Origin: Mycobacterium sp. SMC-2 | Lineage (GTDB): Bacteria; Actinomycetota; Actinomycetes; Mycobacteriales; Mycobacteriaceae | Assembly (NCBI RefSeq): GCF_025263485.1 | Contig: NZ_CP079863.1 | Location: forward strand, 3,162,001-3,226,000 | DNA length: 64,000 bases | Reading direction: 5' to 3' | Part shown: positions 1 to 7,923 of the stretch, piece after piece | How the letters are laid out: the number at the start of each line of letters is the position of its first letter | Position numbering within the stretch: position 1 is the first letter of the stretch | Program-made: the position numbers and the translations under genes | Notes under the pieces: generated by a model | What the model was told of the DNA's origin: nothing | Seen by the model: only the letters and a program-made list of their open reading frames with translations | The model's database searches: none

Positions 1-867
1 GGCGCCGCATCGGGATTGCTGTTCTCGTCGGGATACGCCGCCAACCTGGGCGCGGTCGTGGGCCTGTCGGGCCGGGGTTCGCTGCTGGTGTCCGACGCCC
101 TGTCGCACGCATCCCTGGTCGACGCCTGCCGGCTGTCGCGGGCGCGGGTGGCGGTCACGCCGCATCGCGACGTCGACGCCGTGGCGGCCGCCCTGGCCGC
201 ACGCGACGAGGAGCGCGCCGTCGTCATCACCGAGTCGGTGTTCAGCGCCGACGGCGCCTTGGCGCCGCTGCGGGAGCTGCACGAGGCGTGCCGCCGCCAC
301 GGCGCGCTGCTGATCGTCGACGAGGCCCACGGCCTGGGCGTGCGCGGGGGCGGGCGCGGGCTGCTGTACGAGCTGGGGCTGGCGGGCGCGCCCGACGTGG
401 TGATGACCACGACGCTGTCCAAGGCGTTGGGCAGCCAGGGCGGCGTGGTGCTCGGGCCGGCGGCGGTGCGGGCCCACCTGATCGACGCGGCGCGGACCTT
501 CATCTTCGACACGGGCCTGGCGCCTGCGGCGGTGGGTGCCGCGCGGGCCGCGCTGACCGTGCTGCGGGCCGAACCGTGGCGACCCGCGGCGGTGTTGCGG
601 CATGCCCGCACGCTGGCCGAGGTGTGCGACGTCCCCGACGACCCGCAGTCGGCGGTGGTCTCGGTGATCCTGGGCGACCCGGAGGTGGCGCTGGCCGCCG
701 CGACCGCCTGCCTCGACGCCGGCGTGAAGGTGGGCTGCTTCCGGCCCCCGACCGTGCCCGCCGGGACCTCCCGGCTGCGGCTGACCGCGCGGGCGTCGCT
801 GGACGCCGCCGAACTCGAGATCGCCCGGCGGGTGCTCACCGACGTGCTTGCTGTGGCGCGCCGTTGA
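1..867 (+). CDS. bioF: 8-amino-7-oxononanoate synthase, 5' truncated by window edge
   Basis: PLP-dependent condensation of pimeloyl thioester with alanine, the first committed ring-building step of biotin synthesis, in the cytosol. The reading frame is open from base 1, so the N-terminus lies outside the window. Family motifs visible are FSSGYAAN near the start, [11 protein letters not shown] (Asp that contacts the PLP pyridine nitrogen) and [12 protein letters not shown], whose lysine forms the Schiff base. The stop overlaps the next gene by four bases (TTGA), giving tight coupling to bioD. About 288 residues are present; the family is usually about 385. Confidence 0.95.
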   Translation, partial: GAASGLLFSSGYAANLGAVVGLSGRGSLLVSDALSHASLVDACRLSRARVAVTPHRDVDAVAAALAARDEERAVVITESVFSADGALAPLRELHEACRRHGALLIVDEAHGLGVRGGGRGLLYELGLAGAPDVVMTTTLSKALGSQGGVVLGPAAVRAHLIDAARTFIFDTGLAPAAVGAARAALTVLRAEPWRPAAVLRHARTLAEVCDVPDDPQSAVVSVILGDPEVALAAATACLDAGVKVGCFRPPTVPAGTSRLRLTARASLDAAELEIARRVLTDVLAVARR

Positions 868-1544
868 CCGTCCTGGTCGTCACGGGAACGGGCACCGGGG
901 TCGGCAAGACCGTCGTCACCGCGGCGCTGGCCTGTCACGCCCGCCAGGCCGGCATCGGCGTGGCGGTGTGCAAACCGGTCCAGACCGGCACCGACGCCGG
1001 CGACGACGACCTGGCCGAGGTCGCTCGGCTGTCCGGCGCGACCGAGCTGGCCGGGCTGGCCCGCTATCCGCAGCCCCTGGCGCCGGCCGCGGCGGCCGAG
1101 CTGGCCGGCGCGACGCTGCCCACCGCCGAACAGGTGCTGCGGGTGATCGCCGGCCTGGACCGCCCGGGGCGGCTGACGCTGGTCGAAGGGGCCGGCGGGC
1201 TGCTGGTCGAACTCGCCGCCGCGGGCATCACCCTGCGCGATCTGGCCGTCGAGCTGGGCGCCGCGGCGCTGGTCGCGGTCACCGCGGAACTGGGCACCCT
1301 CAACCACACCGCGCTGACCCTGGAATCGCTTGCCGCGCATAATGTTTCGTGTGCGGGGCTGGTCATCGGCAGCTGGCCGGCGCGCCCCGGGCCGGTGCAG
1401 ACCTCGAACCGCTCCGCCCTGGACCGGCTGGGCGCGGTGCGGGCCGCGCTGCCGGCCGGCGCCGGATCGATGGACGCCGGGCAATTCGCGGACATGAGCG
1501 CGGCGGCGTTCGACCGCGACTGGGTCACCGCGCTGGTGCGCTGA
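864..1544 (+). CDS. bioD: ATP-dependent dethiobiotin synthetase
   Basis: Closes the ureido ring of dethiobiotin from diaminopelargonate, CO2 and ATP. The start is TTG at 864 inside the bioF stop. It gives an N-terminus [16 protein letters not shown] that carries the P-loop GTGTGVGKT directly after the first strand, as in all BioD proteins. CKPVQTG (substrate/Mg site) and [10 protein letters not shown] (second phosphate-binding motif) follow in order. Length is 226 residues, normal for the family. A GTG or ATG start further upstream would run through bioF and is unlikely. Confidence 0.93.
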   Translation: MTVLVVTGTGTGVGKTVVTAALACHARQAGIGVAVCKPVQTGTDAGDDDLAEVARLSGATELAGLARYPQPLAPAAAAELAGATLPTAEQVLRVIAGLDRPGRLTLVEGAGGLLVELAAAGITLRDLAVELGAAALVAVTAELGTLNHTALTLESLAAHNVSCAGLVIGSWPARPGPVQTSNRSALDRLGAVRAALPAGAGSMDAGQFADMSAAAFDRDWVTALVR

Positions 1545-2053
1545 TGGTGCATTCCATCGAGCTGCTCTTCGACGACGACACCGAGGCGACGCTCCGCGGG
1601 CTCTGGGAGGCGCTGGCCGCCGCCGGGATTCCCAGCCAGGCGCCGGCCGGGCGGCCGCACGTCACCCTCGCGGTGGCCGACCGCATCGCCGAGGAGGCCG
1701 ACGCCGCGTTGCGGCCGCTGGCCGAGCGGCTGCCGCTGGGCTGCGTCGTGGGCGCGTCGCTGCTGCTCGGGCGGTCCAGTGCGATCCTGGCCCGGCTCAT
1801 CGTGCCGACGGCGGAGTTGCTCGATTTCCACACCCAGGTGCACCGGCTGAGCGGCGAGCACCTGGCCCCCGCGCCGGCCCCCACCAGCCTGCCCGGTCAG
1901 TGGACGCCGCATGTCACGCTGGCCCGCCGCGTCGGGGGGCGGGCGTTGAGCCGGGCGCTGCGCATCGCGGGGCGGCCCCCGCTCGTCGAGGGCAGTTTCA
2001 CCGGCCTGCGGCACTGGAACGGCGAGAAGAAGGTCGACTACCTGATCCGCTAG
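1544..2053 (+). CDS. 2'-5' RNA ligase-like (2H phosphoesterase) protein
   Basis: A 169-residue cytosolic protein of the 2H phosphoesterase superfamily. Two His-x-Thr motifs, HVTLAV near residue 42 and HVTLAR near residue 125, form the expected catalytic pair. The ATG shares one base with the bioD stop (TGATG), so it is translated as part of the biotin operon. M. tuberculosis has the same gene in the same place (Rv1571 by memory). The substrate is unknown; the family acts on 2'-5' or cyclic phosphodiesters. Its stop overlaps the convergent gene's stop: the bases CTAG at 2050-2053 supply a TAG on each strand. Confidence 0.8.
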   Translation: MVHSIELLFDDDTEATLRGLWEALAAAGIPSQAPAGRPHVTLAVADRIAEEADAALRPLAERLPLGCVVGASLLLGRSSAILARLIVPTAELLDFHTQVHRLSGEHLAPAPAPTSLPGQWTPHVTLARRVGGRALSRALRIAGRPPLVEGSFTGLRHWNGEKKVDYLIR

Positions 2054-3414
2054 CCGCCGAACAGCAGGTACAGGCCGGTGAAGGTGTAGCCGACCATGAC
2101 CAGCATCATCGTCAGCTGGCCGGTGAGCTGGTGGCCGCTCGGCAGCAGCCGCAGGGCCTTGTCGTGGGCCGCGATGACCGCCAGGATGTGGCCGGTCACC
2201 ACGCAGGCCACCTTGATGCCGGCCAGCACCGGCGGGTGGGTAGACAGCACGTAGGCGACCTGGTGGTGCGCCAGCCCCAGCAGGTTCCAGCCCCGGCCGA
2301 GGGGGTCGGCGAGCGCGAACACGGCCTGCTGCCCGCGCTCGACGAGGTAGGTCAGGTAGTGGGCGAAGATGTAGCCCACCACGATCGGGATCAGGGAGTG
2401 CGCCATCTGGCCGGGCAGGGCGCGGCGTTGCTCGGAGTCCACGCCGCCCGTGGCGCGCGCGGCGAGCGAAAACGTCACGGCCACAACGGAAATGAAGACA
2501 ATCAGCCCGAGGGTTCGCAGTAGCGACGACGACAGCGCCGGCGTCAGGCCGACGTTGCGGGAGAGCCCGTCGGAGAAGCCGCGCCACGTCGGGGACGACG
2601 AGAAGCTGTCGAACGCCGTGGACCCGAGCAGCACCGCGAGCAGCAGCACCACGCCGGGCCGCACCGGCAGCGACGGCAAATGGTCGAGCGGGTTTCCGAC
2701 GACGATTCGCCCGCTCTCCGGGTTGCGGCGGAACGGGGACAGGCGGGACACCGCCACGCTGTAAACCCCGAACGGGTCGGCCCGGGCCAACCAGCGCTGG
2801 CCGCACAGCCAGGCGCCCACCAGCATGGCCACGGCGTAGCCGCCCAGCCACGCCCGCACCGCCGGCAGCGACGCCGGGTTCGGGCTGGCCAGTTCCATCC
2901 AGACGAACGCGAACAGGCCCAGCGCGGCCGGGCGATAACCCCACCCGTCGGGATATGCCAGCCGCGGCCGGTGCAGGCGTTCGGGCGTGCCGCGCCGCAG
3001 CAGCAGGTAGACCGTCCGCATCGGCGAGAGGACCCGCCAGACGGGTCCGGCCAGCAGCGACAGCGCCACCAATCCGACCCACAGCAACACGTAGAACACG
3101 CCGAGCAGGGCGTTGGTCTCCGACCGCGGGCCCCAAACCCCGGCCGCCACCGCCCACGCCGTCAACACCAGCGCCAGCGCGGCGGCGGTCCACCGGGTCG
3201 CCCGTGCGTCGACCGCCGCGGTCACGGCGGCCGGCAGCGGGCGGCCGGGCTTGAGCGGATCAAACCGCGGCCGCCGCCAGGCGAAGGCGACCAGCGCGAA
3301 GGTGAACGTCAGCGCCCACGCCGCGCCGACCATCGCGTACATGTACGGGACCGGAAGGTCGCCGGACCCGCCGAGTCCGTGCGCGAGCACCACGGTCGCG
3401 CCGCCGGCGCTCAC
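2050..3414 (-). CDS. Polytopic membrane protein, 'fenitrothion hydrolase'-annotated family
   Basis: About 454 residues with roughly ten hydrophobic helices and a short N-terminus containing HGLGGSGDLPVP. I recognise this N-terminal pattern (His-Gly then DLPVP before the first helix) from actinobacterial membrane proteins that databases label fenitrothion hydrolase; that label is recalled, not checked, and gives no physiological role. The C-terminal third is rich in His in or near helices (FAHYLTYL, LAHHQVAY, STHPPV, TGHILAVIAAHD), consistent with a metal site. It is the last gene of a four-gene minus-strand operon, overlapping the lipoprotein gene upstream by four bases. No catalytic motif I can name. 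Confidence 0.72.
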   Translation of the reverse strand: MSAGGATVVLAHGLGGSGDLPVPYMYAMVGAAWALTFTFALVAFAWRRPRFDPLKPGRPLPAAVTAAVDARATRWTAAALALVLTAWAVAAGVWGPRSETNALLGVFYVLLWVGLVALSLLAGPVWRVLSPMRTVYLLLRRGTPERLHRPRLAYPDGWGYRPAALGLFAFVWMELASPNPASLPAVRAWLGGYAVAMLVGAWLCGQRWLARADPFGVYSVAVSRLSPFRRNPESGRIVVGNPLDHLPSLPVRPGVVLLLAVLLGSTAFDSFSSSPTWRGFSDGLSRNVGLTPALSSSLLRTLGLIVFISVVAVTFSLAARATGGVDSEQRRALPGQMAHSLIPIVVGYIFAHYLTYLVERGQQAVFALADPLGRGWNLLGLAHHQVAYVLSTHPPVLAGIKVACVVTGHILAVIAAHDKALRLLPSGHQLTGQLTMMLVMVGYTFTGLYLLFGG

Positions 3415-3773
3415 GGTTGGACTTGGATGGTCGCGATCGTCCGATCGAGGTGGTGCAGTTCCACCTCGACGTTGCCGGGTATGTCGACGCTGAACTGGAA
3501 CGTCTGGTTGGGCGCCGCCGCGACCGCGAACTTGTGGTCGGGCGTCGAGTGCACGTGCAGCTCGTCGGGAGCGTCACTGGTCACGCGCACGGTGATCTGC
3601 TGGCGCACCTTGGCGTGTAGCTCGGCGTTGGTGGGGATGACCTGCCCCTTGGCAACCGTGACGTCGATCGTCGGGCCGGCGGCGGGGGGCTGGTTTGGTG
3701 AACCGCCGCAAGCGATCAGAGCCAACGCCAGAGCCGTCACCCACGCCGCAGCCAGGGTGCTACGCATCGTCAT
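3411..3773 (-). CDS. Cupredoxin-like lipoprotein
   Basis: A 120-residue exported lipoprotein. The N-terminus has a hydrophobic signal ending in a lipobox, LALIAC, with the lipidated Cys near residue 22, followed by a Pro-rich linker. The mature part matches the small cupredoxin-like beta-sandwich seen in EfeO-type domains: VTSDAPDELHVHS, then PG-VEVELHHLD. The HVH and HH pairs are candidate copper or other metal ligands. It lies between two polytopic membrane genes, overlapping the downstream one (ATGA) and three bases from the upstream one, so a periplasmic partner of that membrane complex is likely. ATG at 3773 is used; a second ATG lies two codons in. Confidence 0.78.
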   Translation of the reverse strand: MTMRSTLAAAWVTALALALIACGGSPNQPPAAGPTIDVTVAKGQVIPTNAELHAKVRQQITVRVTSDAPDELHVHSTPDHKFAVAAAPNQTFQFSVDIPGNVEVELHHLDRTIATIQVQP

Positions 3774-3776
3774 CGA

Positions 3777-5621
3777 TCACGCCGCCCTGGGCGTCCCGGG
3801 CACGGTGTGCTTGGCTTCCTCCGGCCGCCTGGGGACGCTCTCGGAGTTGTTGATCCGCCCCGCGCCCCACGTCAGGGCGGAGATCACCATCAGGGTCAGG
3901 AACAGCACCACGATCCCCCCGGCGGTGAACAGCCAGGCCGGCGCGCTCTGGTCACGTTCGCGCTGCAGGATGGTGACCTCCAGGACGAACGGCCGCGTGC
4001 TGGACGCCAGCGCGGGGACCTCGGGCGCCGGGATGGCATCGTCCGCCGGCTCGTAGATCGGCACCGCGGTCATCGTGCGGCCGTCCTGCACCCGCAGCAG
4101 CGTCTTCCACGACCCCCACACCGGGACGGGCTGGGTGGACCGGTAGTGCCCCGGCCCGACCTTGGCGAGCCGGTCGATCACCAGGCCGCGGTGGTTCTCC
4201 ATCCGCCCCTGCCAGGACAAGATGCTCAACCAGTCTGGACGGTCGCTGACCATCGAGGTCGGCGACATCCTCACGTCGGCCGACACCATCCGCTGCCCCG
4301 CGGGGCTGGGCAGGTCCGTCAGCGTGACGGTGGCGGTGTTCTGGCCCGGCACGATGATGTGCAGGCCGTTGGCCACCGCCCCGCCGATCACCAGCACAGC
4401 CGCCGCCACCACCGAGATGCCGACCCCGCGGCCCGGAAGCCGCTGGCGGGTGAGCACCATGCCGAAGAGTGCCCCGCAGGTCCCGGTGAGCACGGCGACC
4501 GGCACCGCCGTGGCCAGGGCCTCGCCCCACATGCTGGTCGGCCACGGGTAGTGATACACCGCGCCGATCCACAGCGACTCCAGCAAAAGGCCCACCGTCC
4601 CCACCGCCAGCCCGGAGACGGCGCCGAACACGACGGGACGCTTGAACACCGGCGTCAGCGCGACCAGCTCGACTACCAGCGCGGGACCCAGATACAGCGG
4701 GAACCAGTTGATCGGGGCGCCCAGGATGGGCCCGACCAGCAGTGCGACCCCGCCGCGCAGCGCGATGGCGAACAACGCCCCGATGATCGCGGCCCCGCGC
4801 CCCATCACCATTCGGGCGGCGACCGCCGCCAGCGCGGCCGCCCCAGCGATCAGCATCGGCTGTAACACCAGGCGGAACTGGGGGACACCGAAGTCGTATT
4901 CGATCTGGTACACCGACAACCCGATGAACAACCCGCCGAAGGACAGGTAGCGCAGGAACGTGATGAACGCGCCTTTCGCCGCGTCGGCGGCCTGTTGCGA
5001 CTCGCCCTCGTGCTCGAGCATCAGCACCGCGAACAGCGAGAAGCATGCGCCGCCGATCATCATCAAATGGGTTGGGCCCCAAAGTGTTACGTCTTGACCG
5101 AAAATGCGGTGCCAGACGTCGTCGAGCGGGAACCCGATCATCGCGTACAGCCCGCAGCCGGCCATCAGCACCCCGCCGACCGGCGCGTGCCAGTTGCGCG
5201 TGATGCGCACCGCCGCCGGGCCGGGCTTGTCGAACGGCAGCACCACCGACACCATGCCGCCGAGGAACACCCCGAACAGGCCGATGATGATGAAATAGTG
5301 CGCCGGATTGGCCAGCGGGCCGGGGTCGCGGCCGTTGCCGATGTGCCAGCTGACGTCCCAGATGAACCCGAACAGCGCGCAGATGATCGACGTGGTGAAG
5401 ATCAAAACCGGCAAGGCCACCCAATTGGGCCGGTGGAACTTCTCGCCCAGTTTGTCGGCGAGCCGGGTAAGCCACTGGATGCGGTGAGTGCGGTGCGCGT
5501 GGCCGACCCACAGCAACACCAGCGCGATCACCACCGCGGCGACCGACAGCCCGATCACCTGGTTCAGCCCGGCACCGCGCGCGGGCGCCTCGGCAACGAA
5601 TCTCAGTTCCGTCGAGTTCAT
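3777..5621 (-). CDS. Large polytopic membrane protein with duplicated D-x3-H motif and periplasmic beta domain
   Basis: About 614 residues. ATG at 5621 is preceded by GGGAGG at good spacing; a longer open frame to 5690 lacks this. A dozen or so helices are followed by an exported domain (about residues 425-545) with YRSTQPVPVWGSWKTLLRV, which resembles YtkA/FixH-type copper-handling folds, then one C-terminal helix. Two copies of one motif occur at helix ends: D89-W92-H93-G97-D99-P106-H108 and D167-W170-H171-G175-D177-P183-H185. I do not recognise a named family. The layout suggests a periplasm-facing metal site fed or served by the cupredoxin-like lipoprotein encoded next. Confidence 0.75.
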   Translation of the reverse strand: MNSTELRFVAEAPARGAGLNQVIGLSVAAVVIALVLLWVGHAHRTHRIQWLTRLADKLGEKFHRPNWVALPVLIFTTSIICALFGFIWDVSWHIGNGRDPGPLANPAHYFIIIGLFGVFLGGMVSVVLPFDKPGPAAVRITRNWHAPVGGVLMAGCGLYAMIGFPLDDVWHRIFGQDVTLWGPTHLMMIGGACFSLFAVLMLEHEGESQQAADAAKGAFITFLRYLSFGGLFIGLSVYQIEYDFGVPQFRLVLQPMLIAGAAALAAVAARMVMGRGAAIIGALFAIALRGGVALLVGPILGAPINWFPLYLGPALVVELVALTPVFKRPVVFGAVSGLAVGTVGLLLESLWIGAVYHYPWPTSMWGEALATAVPVAVLTGTCGALFGMVLTRQRLPGRGVGISVVAAAVLVIGGAVANGLHIIVPGQNTATVTLTDLPSPAGQRMVSADVRMSPTSMVSDRPDWLSILSWQGRMENHRGLVIDRLAKVGPGHYRSTQPVPVWGSWKTLLRVQDGRTMTAVPIYEPADDAIPAPEVPALASSTRPFVLEVTILQRERDQSAPAWLFTAGGIVVLFLTLMVISALTWGAGRINNSESVPRRPEEAKHTVPGTPRAA

Positions 5622-5706
5622 CGTCAAAACCTCCCAACACCGCCAAGTACCGCGAGCTGTGATCCGGCTCGCAGGAAGCGGAATGCCCAAATCGGGCTAC
5701 CGCCAA

Positions 5707-5877
5707 TCACCGATGTTCTGTGTCCTGCTGGCCGGTGTCTTCCGGCTCGCCGGGGGACCGGCGGTCTTTCAGTGCGACGTAGAGGATCACGCCGACGACG
5801 ATGATCGCCGGCAGGAACGCCGGGATCGCCAGCAGAATCATGTGGTGGGCTACGTACGCGACGTGCGGATCGGTCAT
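5707..5877 (-). CDS. Small single-pass membrane protein (56 aa)
   Basis: An open frame of 56 residues starting ATG at 5877. It reads MTDPHVAYVAHHMILLAIPA, then a strongly hydrophobic stretch FLPAIIVVGVILYVAL, then a charged tail KDRRSPGEPED ending before 5707. This is a clean one-helix protein with a His-rich N-terminus and cytoplasmic tail (KDRR, positive inside). It sits 85 bases upstream of the large polytopic gene on the same strand, so it is probably the first gene of the four-gene membrane operon. No strong Shine-Dalgarno is visible, so a leaderless or weakly initiated start is possible. Function unknown. Confidence 0.62.
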   Translation of the reverse strand: MTDPHVAYVAHHMILLAIPAFLPAIIVVGVILYVALKDRRSPGEPEDTGQQDTEHR

Positions 5878-6008
5878 TGTGATGAGATACCCCGGCAGAT
5901 GGCATGTACTGCGGCCGTTACCCTACTTTGAACGCTTTTTATTCAGGGCCGCCACGACCGTGGGGCGCGAGGCCGCATGCTCGGCCACCGATGATGCAGG
6001 GAGTAGTG
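5878..6008. promoter_or_regulatory. Divergent promoter region, membrane operon / bioB
   Basis: 131 bp between two divergently transcribed units. On the plus strand TACCCT near 5919 fits a mycobacterial TANNNT -10 element, and AGGAG at 5999-6003 is the bioB ribosome binding site. I did not find a convincing BioQ-type operator (TGAAC-N3-GTTAC). GTTAC and TGAAC both occur, but in the wrong order and spacing. Confidence 0.4.
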
Positions 6009-7043
6009 GTGACTCAAGCGGCAACCCGACCGGTGAGCGGAGCCAGCGGCGCGGACATCCTGGCGGTTGCGCGCGAACAGGTACTCGAGCGCGGAGAGGG
6101 ACTGAGTCGGGAGCAGGTGCTGCAGGTGCTACGGCTGCCCGACGACCGGCTCGACGACCTGCTGGCGCTGGCGCACGAGGTCCGGATGCGCTGGTGCGGT
6201 CCCGAGGTCGAGGTCGAGGGCATCATCAGCCTGAAAACCGGCGGCTGCCCGGAGGATTGTCATTTCTGCTCGCAGTCGGGGTTGTTCGCCTCGCCGGTGC
6301 GCAGCGCGCGGCTGGACATTCCCAGCCTGGTCGAGGCCGCCAAACAAACCGCCAAGTCGGGTGCCACCGAGTTCTGCATCGTGGCCGCCGTGCGTGGGCC
6401 CGACGAGCGACTGATGGCCCAGGTCGCGGCCGGTATCGAGGCGATCCGCAACGAGGTCGAGATCAACATCGCGGCCTCGCTGGGGATGCTGACCGCCGAG
6501 CAGGTGCAGCAGCTCTCGGCGATGGGCGTGCACCGCTACAACCACAACCTCGAGACCGCCCGCTCGTTCTTCACCAACGTCGTGACTACCCACACCTGGG
6601 AAGAGCGCTGGCAGACCCTGTCGATGGTGCGCGACGCCGGCATGGAGGTGTGCTGCGGCGGCATCCTGGGCATGGGCGAGACGCTCGAGCAGCGCGCCGA
6701 GTTCGCCGCCGAACTCGCGGAGCTGGGGCCCGACGAGGTGCCGTTGAACTTCCTCAACCCGCGACCCGGCACGCCGTTCGGCGACCTGGAGGTGCTGCCG
6801 GTGGCCGAGGCGCTGAAGTCGGTGGCCGCTTTCCGCCTGGCCTTGCCGCGCGCGATGCTGCGGTTCGCCGGGGGCCGCGAGATCACCCTGGGTGACCTGG
6901 GCGCCAAGAAGGGCATCCTGGGCGGCATCAACGCCGTGATCGTCGGGAACTACCTGACCACGCTCGGCCGGCCCGCCGAAGCGGATCTGGAGCTGCTCGA
7001 AGACCTGCAGATGCCGATCAAGGCGCTCAACGCCACCCTGTAA
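6009..7043 (+). CDS. bioB: Biotin synthase
   Basis: Radical-SAM enzyme that inserts sulfur into dethiobiotin, the last step of biotin synthesis. The [4Fe-4S] motif C-x3-C-x2-C appears as CPEDCHFC near residue 75, followed by conserved [20 protein letters not shown] and [10 protein letters not shown] carry further BioB signatures, including ligands of the sacrificial [2Fe-2S] cluster in this family. GTG at 6009 with AGGAG five bases upstream gives 344 residues starting VTQAATRP, matching the M. tuberculosis N-terminus as I recall it. The downstream BsaP gene fits a requirement for an auxiliary protein. Confidence 0.96.
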   Translation: MTQAATRPVSGASGADILAVAREQVLERGEGLSREQVLQVLRLPDDRLDDLLALAHEVRMRWCGPEVEVEGIISLKTGGCPEDCHFCSQSGLFASPVRSARLDIPSLVEAAKQTAKSGATEFCIVAAVRGPDERLMAQVAAGIEAIRNEVEINIAASLGMLTAEQVQQLSAMGVHRYNHNLETARSFFTNVVTTHTWEERWQTLSMVRDAGMEVCCGGILGMGETLEQRAEFAAELAELGPDEVPLNFLNPRPGTPFGDLEVLPVAEALKSVAAFRLALPRAMLRFAGGREITLGDLGAKKGILGGINAVIVGNYLTTLGRPAEADLELLEDLQMPIKALNATL

Positions 7044-7060
7044 GACACGTGGAGACTGTG

Positions 7061-7285
7061 GTGCGGGATCTGGGCGCTCCGGCCAGCGCTGGCGTGTACA
7101 ACGTCTACACCGGGGAATTGGGGGGCACCGAAGTGCCGACAGCGGCGCAGTTGGGTCTGGAACCGCCCCGGTTCTGCGCGGAATGCGGACGCCGGATGAT
7201 CGTGCAGGTTCGCCCGGACGGCTGGCGCGCGCAGTGCTCGCGGCACGGGCAGGTCGATTCCGCCGACCTGGAGGCCCAGCGGTGA
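7061..7285 (+). CDS. bsaP: Biotin synthase auxiliary protein
   Basis: A 74-residue protein with C-x2-C (CAEC) and C-x2-H (CSRH) separated by about 15 residues, a metal or Fe-S binding arrangement. Its homologue next to bioB in mycobacteria (Rv1590 type) was reported to be an Fe-S protein needed for BioB turnover; I rely on that report for the name. GTG at 7061 is chosen because GGAG lies six bases upstream; GTG at 7058 or 7049 would add one or four residues. It is 17 bases after bioB and overlaps the next gene by four bases. Confidence 0.82.
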   Translation: MRDLGAPASAGVYNVYTGELGGTEVPTAAQLGLEPPRFCAECGRRMIVQVRPDGWRAQCSRHGQVDSADLEAQR

Positions 7286-7914
7286 GCGAGCACGCGGAAA
7301 CCTCGCCGCCCGCAGCCCTCAGGCGCAAGTCTCGGGCGCGCGCCATCGCCGTTGGCGCGCTGGGCTCGTCGGCGGCCGGGGTGCTGATCGGTGGGCTGTG
7401 GGCGTGGATCGCCCCGCCGATCCACGCCGTGGTGGCCCTCACGCGCTCCGGAGAACGCGTCCACGATTATCTGGGCAACGAGTCGCAGCACTTCTTCGAC
7501 GCGCCATCCCTGATGTTGGGGCTGTTGACCGTGCTGGCGGTGGTGACGCCGGTGCTCGCGTGGCAGTGGCGCGCACACCGCGGGCCGGCCATGGTCGCCG
7601 CTTTGTCGACCGGAATGGTGGTCGTCGCGGCCGCCGCGACGGCGATGGGGGCGGCGCTGGTGCGGATCAGTTACGGCGCATTGAATTTCGACGCGGTCCC
7701 GCTGTCCAAAGCGCCGTCGGTGGCCTATGTGATCCAGGCACCGCCGGTGTTCTTCGCGGACGATCCGCTGCAGGTGGCATTGACGCTGCTGTGGCCGGCC
7801 GCTATCGCGGCGCTGGTTTACGCGGTGCTTGCGGCGTCGGACGCCCGCGACGACCTGGGCGCCCTTCCGCTGGGCGACCGGTCTTCCGATCAGCTCCCGG
7901 TGGGAGCCGGCTAG
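7282..7914 (+). CDS. DUF2567-type membrane protein
   Basis: A 210-residue integral membrane protein with four apparent helices: residues about 20-45, 70-92, 100-125 and 165-185. A periplasmic loop carries [30 protein letters not shown] at 7282 overlaps the bsaP stop. It corresponds to Rv1591 in M. tuberculosis by position and general sequence. No role is known. Its co-translation with bioB-bsaP may be only positional. Confidence 0.75.
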   Translation: MSEHAETSPPAALRRKSRARAIAVGALGSSAAGVLIGGLWAWIAPPIHAVVALTRSGERVHDYLGNESQHFFDAPSLMLGLLTVLAVVTPVLAWQWRAHRGPAMVAALSTGMVVVAAAATAMGAALVRISYGALNFDAVPLSKAPSVAYVIQAPPVFFADDPLQVALTLLWPAAIAALVYAVLAASDARDDLGALPLGDRSSDQLPVGAG

Positions 7915-7923
7915 GCGCCCGCC

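Noticed and set aside
1064..3193. 709-aa minus-strand open frame
   Set aside because: Shadow of bioD, the 2H phosphoesterase and the membrane protein in a GC-rich genome; composition is Arg/Gly/Ala-rich with no domain.
5624..5905. 93-aa minus-strand open frame overlapping the start of the membrane operon
   Set aside because: Arg/Pro-rich with no features. The 56-aa frame at 5707-5877 in a different register has a clear membrane-protein pattern.
5900..6008. Possible BioQ operator before bioB
   Set aside because: GTTAC and TGAAC occur, but in reversed order with seven bases between them, which does not fit the known TGAAC-N3-GTTAC arrangement.
2050..6008. phiRv1-like prophage or REP13E12 repeat, expected here from M. 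tuberculosis
   Set aside because: No recombinase, capsid or repeat-family protein is present; the interval is filled by the membrane operon.
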